From the NCBI GenBank assembly GCA_027355725.1, contig DAIEHI010000087.1:1-63823 (forward strand): 63,823 bases of DNA, written 5' to 3'. Numbering within the stretch: the stretch's first letter is position 1; every line of letters begins with the position of its first letter. Below, piece by piece: positions 34,422-43,305 of this stretch. The notes beneath the pieces are model-generated. The model was given only the letters and a program-made list of their open reading frames with translations. It was not told the origin of the DNA and made no database searches. The position numbers and the translations under genes are program-made. This stretch comes from Acidimicrobiaceae bacterium. Lineage in GTDB: Bacteria > Actinomycetota > Acidimicrobiia > Acidimicrobiales > RAAP-2.

Positions 34422-35966
34422 ATGTCTGTAAGGACATCTGAAGAACATCCCCACCAGACCGCAGACATTCCCGGCGGCGACCTAGTCGTCGCCGGGGTGT
34501 CCAAGCGGTACGGCGGGGTTCCCGCTCTGAGCGATGTCTCGCTCACGATCGAGCCTGGGAAGATCCACTCGCTCATTGGCGAGAACGGCGCGGGCAAGTC
34601 AACGCTCGGCAAGATCATCTCAGGCGTCATTGAACCTGACGATGGCGCTTTGACACTAGGGGGACAGCCCCTCGTGCTTCGTTCACCGCGAGAGGCAATC
34701 GCGAAGGGCATCATCACCATTGCTCAAGAGCTCGCCATCGTCCCGGGCCTCACTGTGGCGGAGAATGTCTATCTCGGTTCGGAGTTGACAACGGGGGGCT
34801 TCGTGCGCCGACGTGAGTCGCGCCGACAGTTCCGTGAACTGGCGCAGCACGTTGGCTTTGATCTCTCGCCCGACGTTCGTGCGGGAAACCTCTCGACTGC
34901 TGACCAGCAGAAGGTGGAGATCATGCGGGCGTTGTCTCGCAACGCATCGATCGTCGTGATGGATGAACCATCGGCAGCACTCTCGAGCAACGAGTCTGCT
35001 GCACTGCACGAGATCATCCGCTCGCTGGCCCGTAGGGGAAGTGCGGTGGTGCTCATCTCGCACTTCTTGTCTGAGGTGCTGTCACTCTCGGACACGATTA
35101 CGACACTTCGTGACGGACACCTGGTGCGCACCGTCGACGCCAGCGGTGCGACTGAGGAGTCGCTCATCGAAGGAATGCTCGGACGATCGTTGTCGTCAGT
35201 GTTCCCCGAAAAGGCGCCGGTCGACACATCGGCACCGATCGTGCTCGAAGTCGATCACTTGAGCGCACCTGGCGTCTCGGACTGCTCGTTTGTCTTGCGC
35301 CAAGGAGAGATCCTCGGCATCTCAGGATTGGTCGGTGCAGGACGTTCAGAGCTCGCCAGGGCGATCTTTCGTGATGCCAAGGTGGCGGCCGGGACAGTGC
35401 GATTGAGTGGCTCCGAGCTCGACGGGCATAGCCCGCATCGTTCGATTGGCCGCGGTCTCGTCCTCATTCCCGAGTCGCGTAAGGAAATGGGTCTCTTGAT
35501 GGGTCGATCGGTCAGGGAGAACATCTCGCTCTCTCGACTCGATCTCGTGAGTCGAATGGGTTGGATCGCCGCATTTCGCGAGCGTCGATCGGTCTCTCAG
35601 CTGATGGAGAAGACCACTGTCAAAGCCGCCAATATGGGGCTACCCGCCATGATGTTGTCGGGTGGAAATCAGCAGAAACTCCTGTTCGCGCGTTCGCTCA
35701 TGTGTTCGCCCTCGGTACTCATCGCCGACGAACCAACCCGCGGCGTCGACGTTGGATCGAAGCGCGCAATCTACGACCTCCTCGTGGAGATGGCCCAAGG
35801 AGGCATGGGGATCATTGTTATCTCCTCTGAGCTCGAGGAAGTCCTCGGGCTCGCCCATCGCACACTCGTAATGCGTCACGGACGCTTCACCGCAGACCTA
35901 AGCGGAGAAGACATGAATGAACAGTCCGTGCTCGCAGCGGCATTCGCCGAGAACAACGCCACCTGA
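34422..35966 (+). CDS. ABC transporter ATP-binding protein, ribose/sugar type (double ATPase)
   Basis: A 514-residue RbsA/MglA-like protein with two ATPase domains. Domain one has Walker A GENGAGKST, signature-like LSTADQQKVEIMRAL and Walker B IVVMDEPSAALSS. Domain two has the degenerate start GLVGAGRSELAR, signature LSGGNQQKLLFARSL and Walker B VLIADEPTRGVDVG. Asymmetric sites are normal in this family. It lies between the SBP gene and the permease gene. Confidence 0.93.
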   Translation: MSVRTSEEHPHQTADIPGGDLVVAGVSKRYGGVPALSDVSLTIEPGKIHSLIGENGAGKSTLGKIISGVIEPDDGALTLGGQPLVLRSPREAIAKGIITIAQELAIVPGLTVAENVYLGSELTTGGFVRRRESRRQFRELAQHVGFDLSPDVRAGNLSTADQQKVEIMRALSRNASIVVMDEPSAALSSNESAALHEIIRSLARRGSAVVLISHFLSEVLSLSDTITTLRDGHLVRTVDASGATEESLIEGMLGRSLSSVFPEKAPVDTSAPIVLEVDHLSAPGVSDCSFVLRQGEILGISGLVGAGRSELARAIFRDAKVAAGTVRLSGSELDGHSPHRSIGRGLVLIPESRKEMGLLMGRSVRENISLSRLDLVSRMGWIAAFRERRSVSQLMEKTTVKAANMGLPAMMLSGGNQQKLLFARSLMCSPSVLIADEPTRGVDVGSKRAIYDLLVEMAQGGMGIIVISSELEEVLGLAHRTLVMRHGRFTADLSGEDMNEQSVLAAAFAENNAT

Positions 35967-35975
35967 GGAGACCAG

Positions 35976-36992
35976 ATGACGAACCAAACAACTGAGAAAC
36001 TGGAAACGCTTGATACCGACGCCGGTGCTGGTGGTGGCTTGCGTTTGAGCGGCGTGCGGATGCTGCATTCGTGGCGCACTGCGGGTATCGCAATCCCCTT
36101 TCTCATTCTCTTCGTGACCCTTTCGATCACGAGTCAACCTTTCTTGCATACGTCGAATCTCATCAACATTCTCGATCAGCAGGCTGCGACACTGTGCATC
36201 GCCGCTGCGGGCACGCTGGTGCTCGTCGCCGGTGGCATCGACCTCTCCGTTGGGGCGACCTACGGCCTCGCCACTGTGGTGGCGGGAGAGATCGCTGCGC
36301 ATCATTCTCCGGTGTTGGCCATCGGTGCGGCCATACTTGTCGGCCTCTTCGTTGGATTGATCAATGGTCTCATCGTCACGGTCTTCAAGATCAATCCGCT
36401 CATCACCACTCTCGCGATGTCATTCGTCATTGGAGGACTAGCGGTCAAGGTATCCGGTGGAAACCTTATTGTTCTCTCCCAGAATTCCGGGTTCTTCAAG
36501 TTCGCCAATGCTCAGTTCCTCACGGTCCCGAGTGCGGTGTGGATGACACTCGTCGTCGTGGTCGTCCTAGGCCTCTTGTTGTCGCGTACGTCCTTCGGTC
36601 GCTATACGGTCGCCTCAGGCGGTAATGCAGAGGCCGCGCGTCTGGCCGGTGTGAGAGTCAATCTGATTCGAGTGATTGCATTCACCCTGAGCGGCGGCGC
36701 CGCGGGCCTGGGCGGCGTCATTGACATCTCTCGCTTGCTCAGCGCTCAGGCCGGCAGCGGTGGCAACGCCCTCGCCTTCACGGTCCTCGCGGGCATCGTG
36801 GTGGGTGGCACTTCAATCGCAGGCGGTGAGGGGTCGGTGTGGCGTACGGCCATCGGTGTACTCTTCATTGCACTGATCGGTAACGGTATCGACTTGCTCG
36901 GCGTTGATCCGCTCTACCAGCAGATCGTCCTCGGGGTCATCTTGCTCATCGCGGTGGGCCTTGACTCATGGGCACGCCACCGTCGGCGCTAG
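35976..36992 (+). CDS. ABC transporter permease, ribose/sugar type (RbsC-like)
   Basis: A 338-residue membrane protein with about ten helices and the RbsC patterns AAAGTLVLVAGGIDLSVG, NGLIVTVFKINPLITTLAM and GGTSIAGGEGSVWRT. It follows the ATPase gene by nine bases. It forms the membrane channel of the importer. Confidence 0.92.
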   Translation: MTNQTTEKLETLDTDAGAGGGLRLSGVRMLHSWRTAGIAIPFLILFVTLSITSQPFLHTSNLINILDQQAATLCIAAAGTLVLVAGGIDLSVGATYGLATVVAGEIAAHHSPVLAIGAAILVGLFVGLINGLIVTVFKINPLITTLAMSFVIGGLAVKVSGGNLIVLSQNSGFFKFANAQFLTVPSAVWMTLVVVVVLGLLLSRTSFGRYTVASGGNAEAARLAGVRVNLIRVIAFTLSGGAAGLGGVIDISRLLSAQAGSGGNALAFTVLAGIVVGGTSIAGGEGSVWRTAIGVLFIALIGNGIDLLGVDPLYQQIVLGVILLIAVGLDSWARHRRR

Positions 36993-37031
36993 TCAAACAC
37001 GTTCGCGATATCAATAGAGAGGTTCTAGGTC

Positions 37032-38384
37032 ATGGGAATTCACACCAACGGTAACGCCGCGGTCGACTGGGAGAGTCGTGTCGACATGCCACGACTTCGT
37101 GAGGAGCGTTTGGCGAAGTTGCAGGCGGAATTGGAGCGTTCGGACCTGGGCGCCCTGCTCACGTTTGACTTCCACAACATCCGTTACATGACGGGCACCC
37201 ACATCGGCACATGGGCAATGGACAAACTCATCCGTTTCGCACTGCTGCCACGCGGTGGCAAGCCAATCGTGTGGGACTTTGGATCAGCGGCTCGTCACCA
37301 TCAGCTCTACAATCCGTGGTTGAGCGGAGTTCAAGTGCTGCCAGACGGCACGTCAGTGCCCTACGACGGAGCGCGCGCGGGAATCTCGACGCTGCGTGGC
37401 GCCATCTCGCCAGGTGCTGATCGTGCTGGCTCGGTCGCCCAAAAGGTGAAAGAAGTGCTGCTCCAGTTCGGACTTCAAAATGAAGCGGTGGGTGTCGACG
37501 TCATCGAGATGCCAGTGCTCGCAGCATTCGCCAAAGAGGGCATCTCTTTGGTGGATGGACAGCAAGTCTTTCTCGAGGCCCGTCGCATCAAGACGACTGA
37601 CGAGATTTCGTTGCTGACCCAGGCCGCCTCGATGGTCGACGCCGCCTACGAGGAGCTCTACACGTTCCTTCGTCCCGGTGTTCGAGAGAACGAGTGCGTT
37701 GGCGTCGTGAACAAGACCTTGTACGACCTCGGTTCAGAGCACGTCGAGGGTGTGAACGCAATCTCTGGTGAGCGTTGCTCTCCGCACCCCCACGTCTACA
37801 GCGACCGGTTGATTCGTCCCGGCGACCCCGCATTCTTCGACATCCTTCACAGTTTCAATGGTTACCGCACCTGCTACTACCGCACCTTCGCCGTAGGTAG
37901 CGCCTCGGTCGCTCAGCGAGACGCCTACACCAAGTGTCGCGAGCTCATCGACACAGCCATTGCGATGGTCAAGCCCGGTGTCACGACGGCGGATGTTGTG
38001 GCGGTCTGGCCCAAGGCCGAAGACTTCGGATTCCCGAATGAAGAAGCGGCCTTCGGTCTGCAGTACGGGCACGGTCTCGGACTCTCGATCTGGGAGCGAC
38101 CGATCTTCAGTCGCATGGTGTCCTTTGACAACCCCGAGACCCTTGAAGAAGGCATGGTCTTCGCACTCGAGACATACTGGCCAGCCAAAGACGGCTGGTC
38201 GGCCGCACGTATTGAAGAAGAGGTCGTCGTGACGGCTACGGGCTGTGAGGTCATCACGAAGTTCCCAGCCGAAGAACTGCTCGTCGCGGGTAAGCGTTAC
38301 TACTCAGCAGGAGGACCAGTCACCGGTCTTCGAGAATCGCAATCGAACCTCAACACTCCCTGGGGCCGAGGCGACGCCGAATAG
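37032..38384 (+). CDS. M24 (creatinase/prolidase-fold) protein with altered metal site
   Basis: The 450-residue product has the two-domain M24 architecture: an N-terminal creatinase-like domain (HNIRYMTGTHIGTW and GKPIVWDFGSAARHH) and a pita-bread domain. Metal ligands are Asp270 (FFDILH), His in QYGHGLGLS, Glu in FALETYW and Glu in RIEEEVVV. The second Asp of the usual D-x10-D pair is Cys281 (GYRTCYYRTF). Related M24 proteins include prolidases, creatinase, ectoine hydrolase DoeA and the DMSP lyase DddP, whose N-terminal arrangement this resembles. It follows the ribose-type importer genes, so it probably acts on the imported compound. Specific activity is uncertain. Confidence 0.85.
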   Translation: MGIHTNGNAAVDWESRVDMPRLREERLAKLQAELERSDLGALLTFDFHNIRYMTGTHIGTWAMDKLIRFALLPRGGKPIVWDFGSAARHHQLYNPWLSGVQVLPDGTSVPYDGARAGISTLRGAISPGADRAGSVAQKVKEVLLQFGLQNEAVGVDVIEMPVLAAFAKEGISLVDGQQVFLEARRIKTTDEISLLTQAASMVDAAYEELYTFLRPGVRENECVGVVNKTLYDLGSEHVEGVNAISGERCSPHPHVYSDRLIRPGDPAFFDILHSFNGYRTCYYRTFAVGSASVAQRDAYTKCRELIDTAIAMVKPGVTTADVVAVWPKAEDFGFPNEEAAFGLQYGHGLGLSIWERPIFSRMVSFDNPETLEEGMVFALETYWPAKDGWSAARIEEEVVVTATGCEVITKFPAEELLVAGKRYYSAGGPVTGLRESQSNLNTPWGRGDAE

Positions 38385-38390
38385 GCATCC

Positions 38391-38439
38391 GTTCAATTAC
38401 TACCCGTAGAGCCAGGACCTCCACGGGTAGTAATTGAAC
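38391..38439. terminator. Perfect 17-bp inverted repeat after the M24 gene
   Basis: GTTCAATTACTACCCGT (38391-38407) pairs perfectly with its complement at 38423-38439, around a 15-base loop, starting seven bases after the M24 stop. It lacks a T-run on the plus strand. Terminator or mRNA 3'-end stabiliser is likely. Confidence 0.65.
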
Positions 38440-38448
38440 GGCCGAGGG

Positions 38449-38476
38449 GACTCACCACCCGATTGCTTGGTGAGTC
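38449..38476. repeat. Inverted repeat, 9-bp arms
   Basis: GACTCACCA (38449-38457) and TGGTGAGTC (38468-38476) form a hairpin with a ten-base loop. It is the middle of three hairpins in this convergent gap. Confidence 0.6.
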
Positions 38477-38543
38477 GTGTGAACCGAGGGAGCCATGCTC
38501 ATGGCTGCAATGTGGCGTCCCCCCAGCGTCAGTGGCCCACTGT

Positions 38544-38613
38544 CACAAAGAGGAGCTTTCTCGCTCTCTGATGTCAGGCGACATCAATGCCGGCGAGAAA
38601 GCTCCTCTTTGTG
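38544..38613. repeat. Perfect 21-bp inverted repeat with nested hairpin
   Basis: Bases 38544-38564 and 38593-38613 are exact reverse complements (left arm starts CACAAAGAGGAG). The 28-base loop contains a second hairpin, GATGTC-AGGC-GACATC. It lies 23 bases beyond the 3' end of the leftward NmrA-type gene and could terminate that transcript, reading leftward into a short T-poor region. The length and perfection are unusual for a simple terminator. Confidence 0.7.
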
Positions 38614-38635
38614 AGTCGCAGTATGTGGTGACTAC

Positions 38636-39592
38636 TCAGTCAAGGGGGATCTTGGAGATGTTCTCCTTGAGCCACTGGTCGAAACTGTGCAAATCGGGAT
38701 TGAGCAGCCGCGAGGCGTTAAGATCGCGCACCGCACAGTACTCATCAGAGAACTCGGCGTTGAACTGGAACATGTTGCCGAGGTCTTCTGCGCCGGGGAA
38801 TCCGAACGAACGGTATGCACTGGGGCTCACCGCGTTGTAACGGACCTCTTCGCCGAGCACGTTGCCTAGGCTGTCCGCCATCTCCTGGCCACTCAAGTGT
38901 CCACCGGCAACGCTGACGGACTTGCCGATCAGTTCGCTGCCCTTCGCGAAGATGCCGAACGCGCAGCCACCGATGTCACCCGCGGCGATGCCGGCGAGCT
39001 TGGCGTCACCGAGTGGGAACGTGATGGCTAGTGTTCCATCTTCGCCACGCTTGGGACCCATGCCGAAGTAGATCATGTTGTCCCAGTAGAACGACGTATT
39101 GAAGAACGTCGTCGGTACGCCGGCGTCGGTGAAATAGTGGTTCGACTCACCCTTGCCGTCGAAGTGAGGGACCTTGTACTTCTCCATCAAGGTCGGCATC
39201 CGGTCATCGTCAAGCGGGACGAAGTCGCGGACGTCTTCGAGCGTTGACCATACAACGTGGGACACGCCGGCTTTCTTTGCAGCCCGCGCCATGTTTGCGG
39301 CCTGTTCGTTCTCCTTCGCTGGAGAGAAGTGCTCCCAGAAGTTCGTGATGCAGAACGCCCCGCAAGCACCCTCGAAGGCCGTGGCCAGACTCGCCTCGTC
39401 ATCAAGGTCGGCCTTGACCACTTCGGCACCGAGCGCTGCGAGCGCCTTCGCCTGGTCTGAATCTGGATTACGTGTGATGGCTCGAGCGGTGAAGCCACTC
39501 TCGGGGTGGGCAAGAATCGCGCGGACGAGTCCGCCACCCTGAGCCCCCGTCGCACCGGTTACCGCAATGATCTTGCTAGCAGTCTGATTCAT
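38636..39592 (-). CDS. NmrA-like NAD(P)-binding protein
   Basis: ATG at 39592 with GAAGAGGA upstream gives 318 residues. The N-terminal Rossmann motif is AVTGATGAQGGGLVRAIL, followed by the NmrA/HSCARG hallmarks ITNFWEHFSPAKENEQ and HVVWSTLEDVRDFVP and GGHLSGQEMADSLG. Members act as NADPH sensors or atypical reductases without the SDR catalytic Tyr-Lys pair. It is transcribed alone, convergent to the M24 gene. Confidence 0.88.
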   Translation of the reverse strand: MNQTASKIIAVTGATGAQGGGLVRAILAHPESGFTARAITRNPDSDQAKALAALGAEVVKADLDDEASLATAFEGACGAFCITNFWEHFSPAKENEQAANMARAAKKAGVSHVVWSTLEDVRDFVPLDDDRMPTLMEKYKVPHFDGKGESNHYFTDAGVPTTFFNTSFYWDNMIYFGMGPKRGEDGTLAITFPLGDAKLAGIAAGDIGGCAFGIFAKGSELIGKSVSVAGGHLSGQEMADSLGNVLGEEVRYNAVSPSAYRSFGFPGAEDLGNMFQFNAEFSDEYCAVRDLNASRLLNPDLHSFDQWLKENISKIPLD

Positions 39593-39987
39593 ATAGTCCT
39601 CTTCGTATAGATAATTTGACAGCCTCGTGAGAGCCCGGAAAGCGAACTTCAAATTTCGTAGACGTTAATACTGACTTAACGGTTTAGCACATTCTGAAGC
39701 CTTTTGCCCTGGTCTGTACAGTGATCTGACACACCGCAGCGTTGAAAAATTCAAGTGATTTTGCGTGTCTATTCTGTGGTCGACTTATTGGGCGTCCAGT
39801 GAAGCTACACACATGTGGGTGGGTTTATGTCAACTTGACGATGACAAGGCGTCATTGAGTCGCTTGACGTGAAAGTGGCGATGTCTCGCAGCCATGAAGA
39901 GCTCCAGCGCTCGTATCGCCAAAGCTCAGAGCGTCGAAACCGGAGTCGAACGCGAGGGCGCCGTCGATGCGTTATGAGACCAATAAA
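39593..39987. other. Intergenic region between two leftward genes
   Basis: This 395-base stretch separates the NmrA-like gene from the GNAT gene. It is AT-richer in its left half, where the promoter of the NmrA-like gene should be. A 27-codon frame near 39894 (MKSSSARIAKAQSV...) has no ribosome binding site and is not called. No other structure was recognised. Confidence 0.4.
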
Positions 39988-40461
39988 TCATCGCAGATCG
40001 AGGCGAAACAAGGTGAACTGCTTGCCGAATCGAGTCATAGTGCGAAATTCCTCGAAACCCAGTCGAGCGTGCATGGAAATGGTCGCTTCGTTCTCAGGAT
40101 CCGCGTAGTAATAGATCAGGTCGGTTTCGGGCCGCAGGAGGTCGATTCGAGCCCCCGTCAGTTGGCTTCCAATGCCGCCTCGGCGATGTTCCGGCGCGAC
40201 CAAGAGTCCGCTGAGGAAGTAGCCGCTCGGTCCCTCGGCCTCATCGAGAATCACGCGTTCGTGCAGGACAATGTGACCGTAGCCAACGATTTCGTCGTTG
40301 AAGGATGCAACAAGGAACTTCCTTCGTGGATTGTCCAGGTCGACCTCGAAGCGTTCCTGCCAGTGTTTTGCCTCGCCGGATTCGTGCGCGGCGATCAGTG
40401 CCGCGCACGCGGGAATGTCTGAGAGCGTTGCCTCTCGAATGTCGGCGTTTACGACTTCCAT
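39988..40461 (-). CDS. GNAT family N-acetyltransferase
   Basis: A 157-residue acetyltransferase from ATG 40461 (a TTG three codons earlier is possible). It has the GNAT order: DIREATLSDIPACAALIAA, then beta strands KFLVASFNDEIVGYGHIVL, the acetyl-CoA binding V-APEHRRGGIGSQL motif, and ISMHARLGFEEF at the C-terminus. Substrate unknown. It stands alone. Confidence 0.85.
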   Translation of the reverse strand: MEVVNADIREATLSDIPACAALIAAHESGEAKHWQERFEVDLDNPRRKFLVASFNDEIVGYGHIVLHERVILDEAEGPSGYFLSGLLVAPEHRRGGIGSQLTGARIDLLRPETDLIYYYADPENEATISMHARLGFEEFRTMTRFGKQFTLFRLDLR

Positions 40462-40750
40462 TCGGACCAATCTAGTGGGCCCGCAGAGAAACTATCCAAC
40501 TTGTACAGAAAATTCAATACAGTTCGAAGTTGGGGTCCTAGGCACCTCGCGCGCGATCTTGTGCGTCGGTTCATAGTGGGTGTGAAGCGAGCAACGTGGT
40601 CATCGCCAGTGGGTGGAACCCGAGTTAGTGTCCCTTCGTGACGGTAGACAGCCTCGAAATCCGAGGGCTTGGTGGTGACGATCATCGATTTCAATCATCG
40701 AGACGATCTCAAGGATTCGAGTTCGTGCTCGTGGTGAGTGGAGAAGAGTT

Positions 40751-42181
40751 GTGAAGAAGAGTGCATCGGGACCCTTGAACATCCTGTCACGGGCCGTTCG
40801 AGAACGAAGCATCTCAGCCACGGCTTTGGTGAGCGCTTCCATCGAGCGACTGGAGCGGGCGAGCGAACTCAACGTGACTGCCGACACCTTCTACGATGAT
40901 GCGCTGCGCACCGCAAAGCGAATTGACGACGAGGGAATCACTCACGGCAAGCTTCTGGGAGTCCCCACATTGGTGAAGGACCTCGATGATCTGCGTGGAT
41001 ACCCCACTCGAAAGGGTTCACTTGCGCTGCACGACGTCGCACCAGCGACGACGAACGGCGTGGTTCCGGGTCGACTACTCAATGAGGGCGCGGTGGTTCT
41101 GGGTAAGTCGACGCTTCCCGAGTTCGCCATCGAGGGTTACACCGCGAATCTCCTCACTGGAGTGACGCGAAATCCGTGGAACCTCAAATACTCACCTGGT
41201 GGATCAAGCGGTGGTTCGGCCGCCGCGGTTGCGGCCGGACTTGTGGGGGTGGCGACTGCCACGGACGGTGGCGGGTCAATTCGAATTCCCGCGTCATTGT
41301 GCGGACTCGTTGGTTTGAAGCCGACCAATGGCGTGATTGGCCGTTGGCCGGCACCCGATTGGATCGATTACTCGACCGACGGCCCATTTGCGACCACGTG
41401 TGATGACCTGCGTCTCTTGCTCGACGTGACGCGTGGGCCGGTTGCTGGCGATCCGAATTCGCCGCCCAGCGCGCTCGTGAGCAGTTGGGCTCGCCACGAT
41501 GATCGGCCCGTTACCTTGTTCGCCGCCGAACGCACCTCTGCGCTCGGACCGCTGTCGCCCGCAGTGGCGTCACTGCTTCGATCTGGCGTGGAGGCGGTGT
41601 CGGATCTGCTCGATACAAGAGTGACGTGGATCAACGCTGAAGACTTCTTCGCCGACGGGGACCCTGATCTCGATTGGTTCACGGTGACAACCGCTGAGCA
41701 CGTGGCGTCACTTGGCCGAGGGTGGGTGCAGGACCACATGGATCAGTTTCACGTGGCGACCCGCGAGTTCCTCACGACTGGCCTCGAGGTCAGCGCTGAT
41801 GAATACCTTGGTGCGCGCCGACGTCGTTATCTCTATGTGAGGAGGATCGACGAGTTGCTGGGCGACAACGGGCTGCTGCTCACGCCGAGCGTGGCGGCCG
41901 AGGGTTGGCTCGCCGATGGGCGCATGAGTGAGCATCTGGACGTTCGCGGGCTCACCCCTGACGTCTATTCCACCGCAGTGCAGAACGTCACGGGCAATCC
42001 CGCAATCAGCATTCCCTTCGGACTCCTGCCGTCGGGCGTGCCGTTCGGTCTGCAAATCACCGCCCCGCACTTCCACGACTATCGGTTGATTGACATCGCG
42101 GCGCTCGTGGAGTCGGCCCACCCCTGGGCGTTGACTGCACCCGGATATGAACGACTCGACGCTGTCTTGGAGATTGCATAG
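40751..42181 (+). CDS. Amidase (amidase signature family)
   Basis: A 476-residue amidase starting at GTG 40751. The triad Lys is in [12 protein letters not shown] and the Ser pair in [18 protein letters not shown], followed by [20 protein letters not shown]. The C-terminal [20 protein letters not shown] is typical. It is followed six bases later by the frame containing the PaiB-like gene. Specific substrate unknown. Confidence 0.9.
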   Translation: MKKSASGPLNILSRAVRERSISATALVSASIERLERASELNVTADTFYDDALRTAKRIDDEGITHGKLLGVPTLVKDLDDLRGYPTRKGSLALHDVAPATTNGVVPGRLLNEGAVVLGKSTLPEFAIEGYTANLLTGVTRNPWNLKYSPGGSSGGSAAAVAAGLVGVATATDGGGSIRIPASLCGLVGLKPTNGVIGRWPAPDWIDYSTDGPFATTCDDLRLLLDVTRGPVAGDPNSPPSALVSSWARHDDRPVTLFAAERTSALGPLSPAVASLLRSGVEAVSDLLDTRVTWINAEDFFADGDPDLDWFTVTTAEHVASLGRGWVQDHMDQFHVATREFLTTGLEVSADEYLGARRRRYLYVRRIDELLGDNGLLLTPSVAAEGWLADGRMSEHLDVRGLTPDVYSTAVQNVTGNPAISIPFGLLPSGVPFGLQITAPHFHDYRLIDIAALVESAHPWALTAPGYERLDAVLEIA

Positions 42182-42220
42182 TCCAGTGTGATGTGTCTCA
42201 TCACGTGGAACAATGGGCGC

Positions 42221-42838
42221 ATGTACGTCCCAGCGAAATTCGCGGTCACACCAGATGAGGCGTGGCAGATTGTCGACGACGCGGGCGCGGGGATGCTGGT
42301 GATCACGACGCCTCAGGGCCTCGCGAGTGTCTTTCTACCGGTTGTCGTCAGTGAGGATCGTCGCTCGATCTGGTCACACGTTGCCAAGGCGAACCCGTGG
42401 TGGAAAGCAGCGGGCAACACTGGTGAGGTGCTCGCACTCTTCGTCGCGGCCAGCGCGTACGTGAGTCCTCGTAATTATCCCAGTCGCCGAGAGAACCCCA
42501 ACACGGTGCCGACGTGGAACTACGCCGCGGCGGAAGTTCGCGGCACGCTGACCCTGCACACCGAGTTGGAGTGGAAGCACGAGCAGGTCCGTGCGCTCAC
42601 GCATCACTTCGAGCAGGGAAGCGATGAGAAATGGCTCGTAGACGACCTCGACGAGCGTTATCGCGACGGGCAACTCCAAGCGATCGTTGGCATCGAGATT
42701 GTCGTCGACTCGATCGAAGGCAAGGCGAAGTTGTCCCAGAATCGACAAGAAGTCGATCGGTTGAGCGTGCGCGAGCATTTCGAGCACGGCACGCTCGGCC
42801 AGCGTCTCGTCGCTGAACGGATGACGAGACCCGAGTAG
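42221..42838 (+). CDS. PaiB-like FMN-binding split-barrel protein
   Basis: ATG at 42221 gives 205 residues starting MYVPAKFAVTPDEAWQIVDD, the typical PaiB opening. Further marks are SHVAKANPWWKA, ALFVAASAYVSPRNYPSR and VPTWNYAAAEVRGTL, and GIEIVVDSIEGKAKLSQNR. PaiB-type proteins bind flavin or heme and were first described as negative regulators of sporulation and protease genes. In many bacteria they are thought to be small redox proteins. It shares a strand with the amidase. Confidence 0.88.
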   Translation: MYVPAKFAVTPDEAWQIVDDAGAGMLVITTPQGLASVFLPVVVSEDRRSIWSHVAKANPWWKAAGNTGEVLALFVAASAYVSPRNYPSRRENPNTVPTWNYAAAEVRGTLTLHTELEWKHEQVRALTHHFEQGSDEKWLVDDLDERYRDGQLQAIVGIEIVVDSIEGKAKLSQNRQEVDRLSVREHFEHGTLGQRLVAERMTRPE

Positions 42839-43305
42839 GTGATGGCCGCCTCACGAGGTGAGTTGAATCACGTCGAGCACGCCGAACTGCGCTCGGTGAA
42901 CGTGGACCATGGACAACCTCGACTCAGGACGCTTGATGTCCTGGCCATGCGCGGCGACGTCGGGTTACTGCTGTAATCCTCACCTTCTCGTTGCACGAGA
43001 TGACACCCGAGAGACGTGCCTTGTCACGCAGTGACCAGGCTGAATCGTTGGTGCTTCTCGCGTCACTCTTGGCCCGGTTGCCGCGTCAATTGCTCCTGTT
43101 GTCGTGTGAGGAATTGTCCCTGATTCTCATTGTCGAACCAACGCAGGAGCGCGAGGAGGAATTTTCCAGTCGAAAGTAGAAATATTGGACAAGTTGTTCG
43201 CGATTTCGACCCCTGGCGCGACGTATCTCCACTACGTTGCTTCAATGGTGCTCAACGTAGAGCACTCGCGTCACCATGCAATTGGTGTCACTAGAAGGAG
43301 GGGCA
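42839..43305. other. Intergenic region before the APC permease gene
   Basis: This 467-base stretch contains a few short frames, such as 62 codons at 42991-43179 with Leu/Glu-rich low-complexity product, that have no ribosome binding site or recognised family. The last 100 bases are AT-rich (around 43180-43200) and likely contain the promoter of the permease gene. Confidence 0.4.

Noticed and set aside
42991..43179. 62-codon Leu/Glu-rich frame
   Set aside because: No upstream ribosome binding site or recognised family; low-complexity product; kept only as part of an intergenic note.
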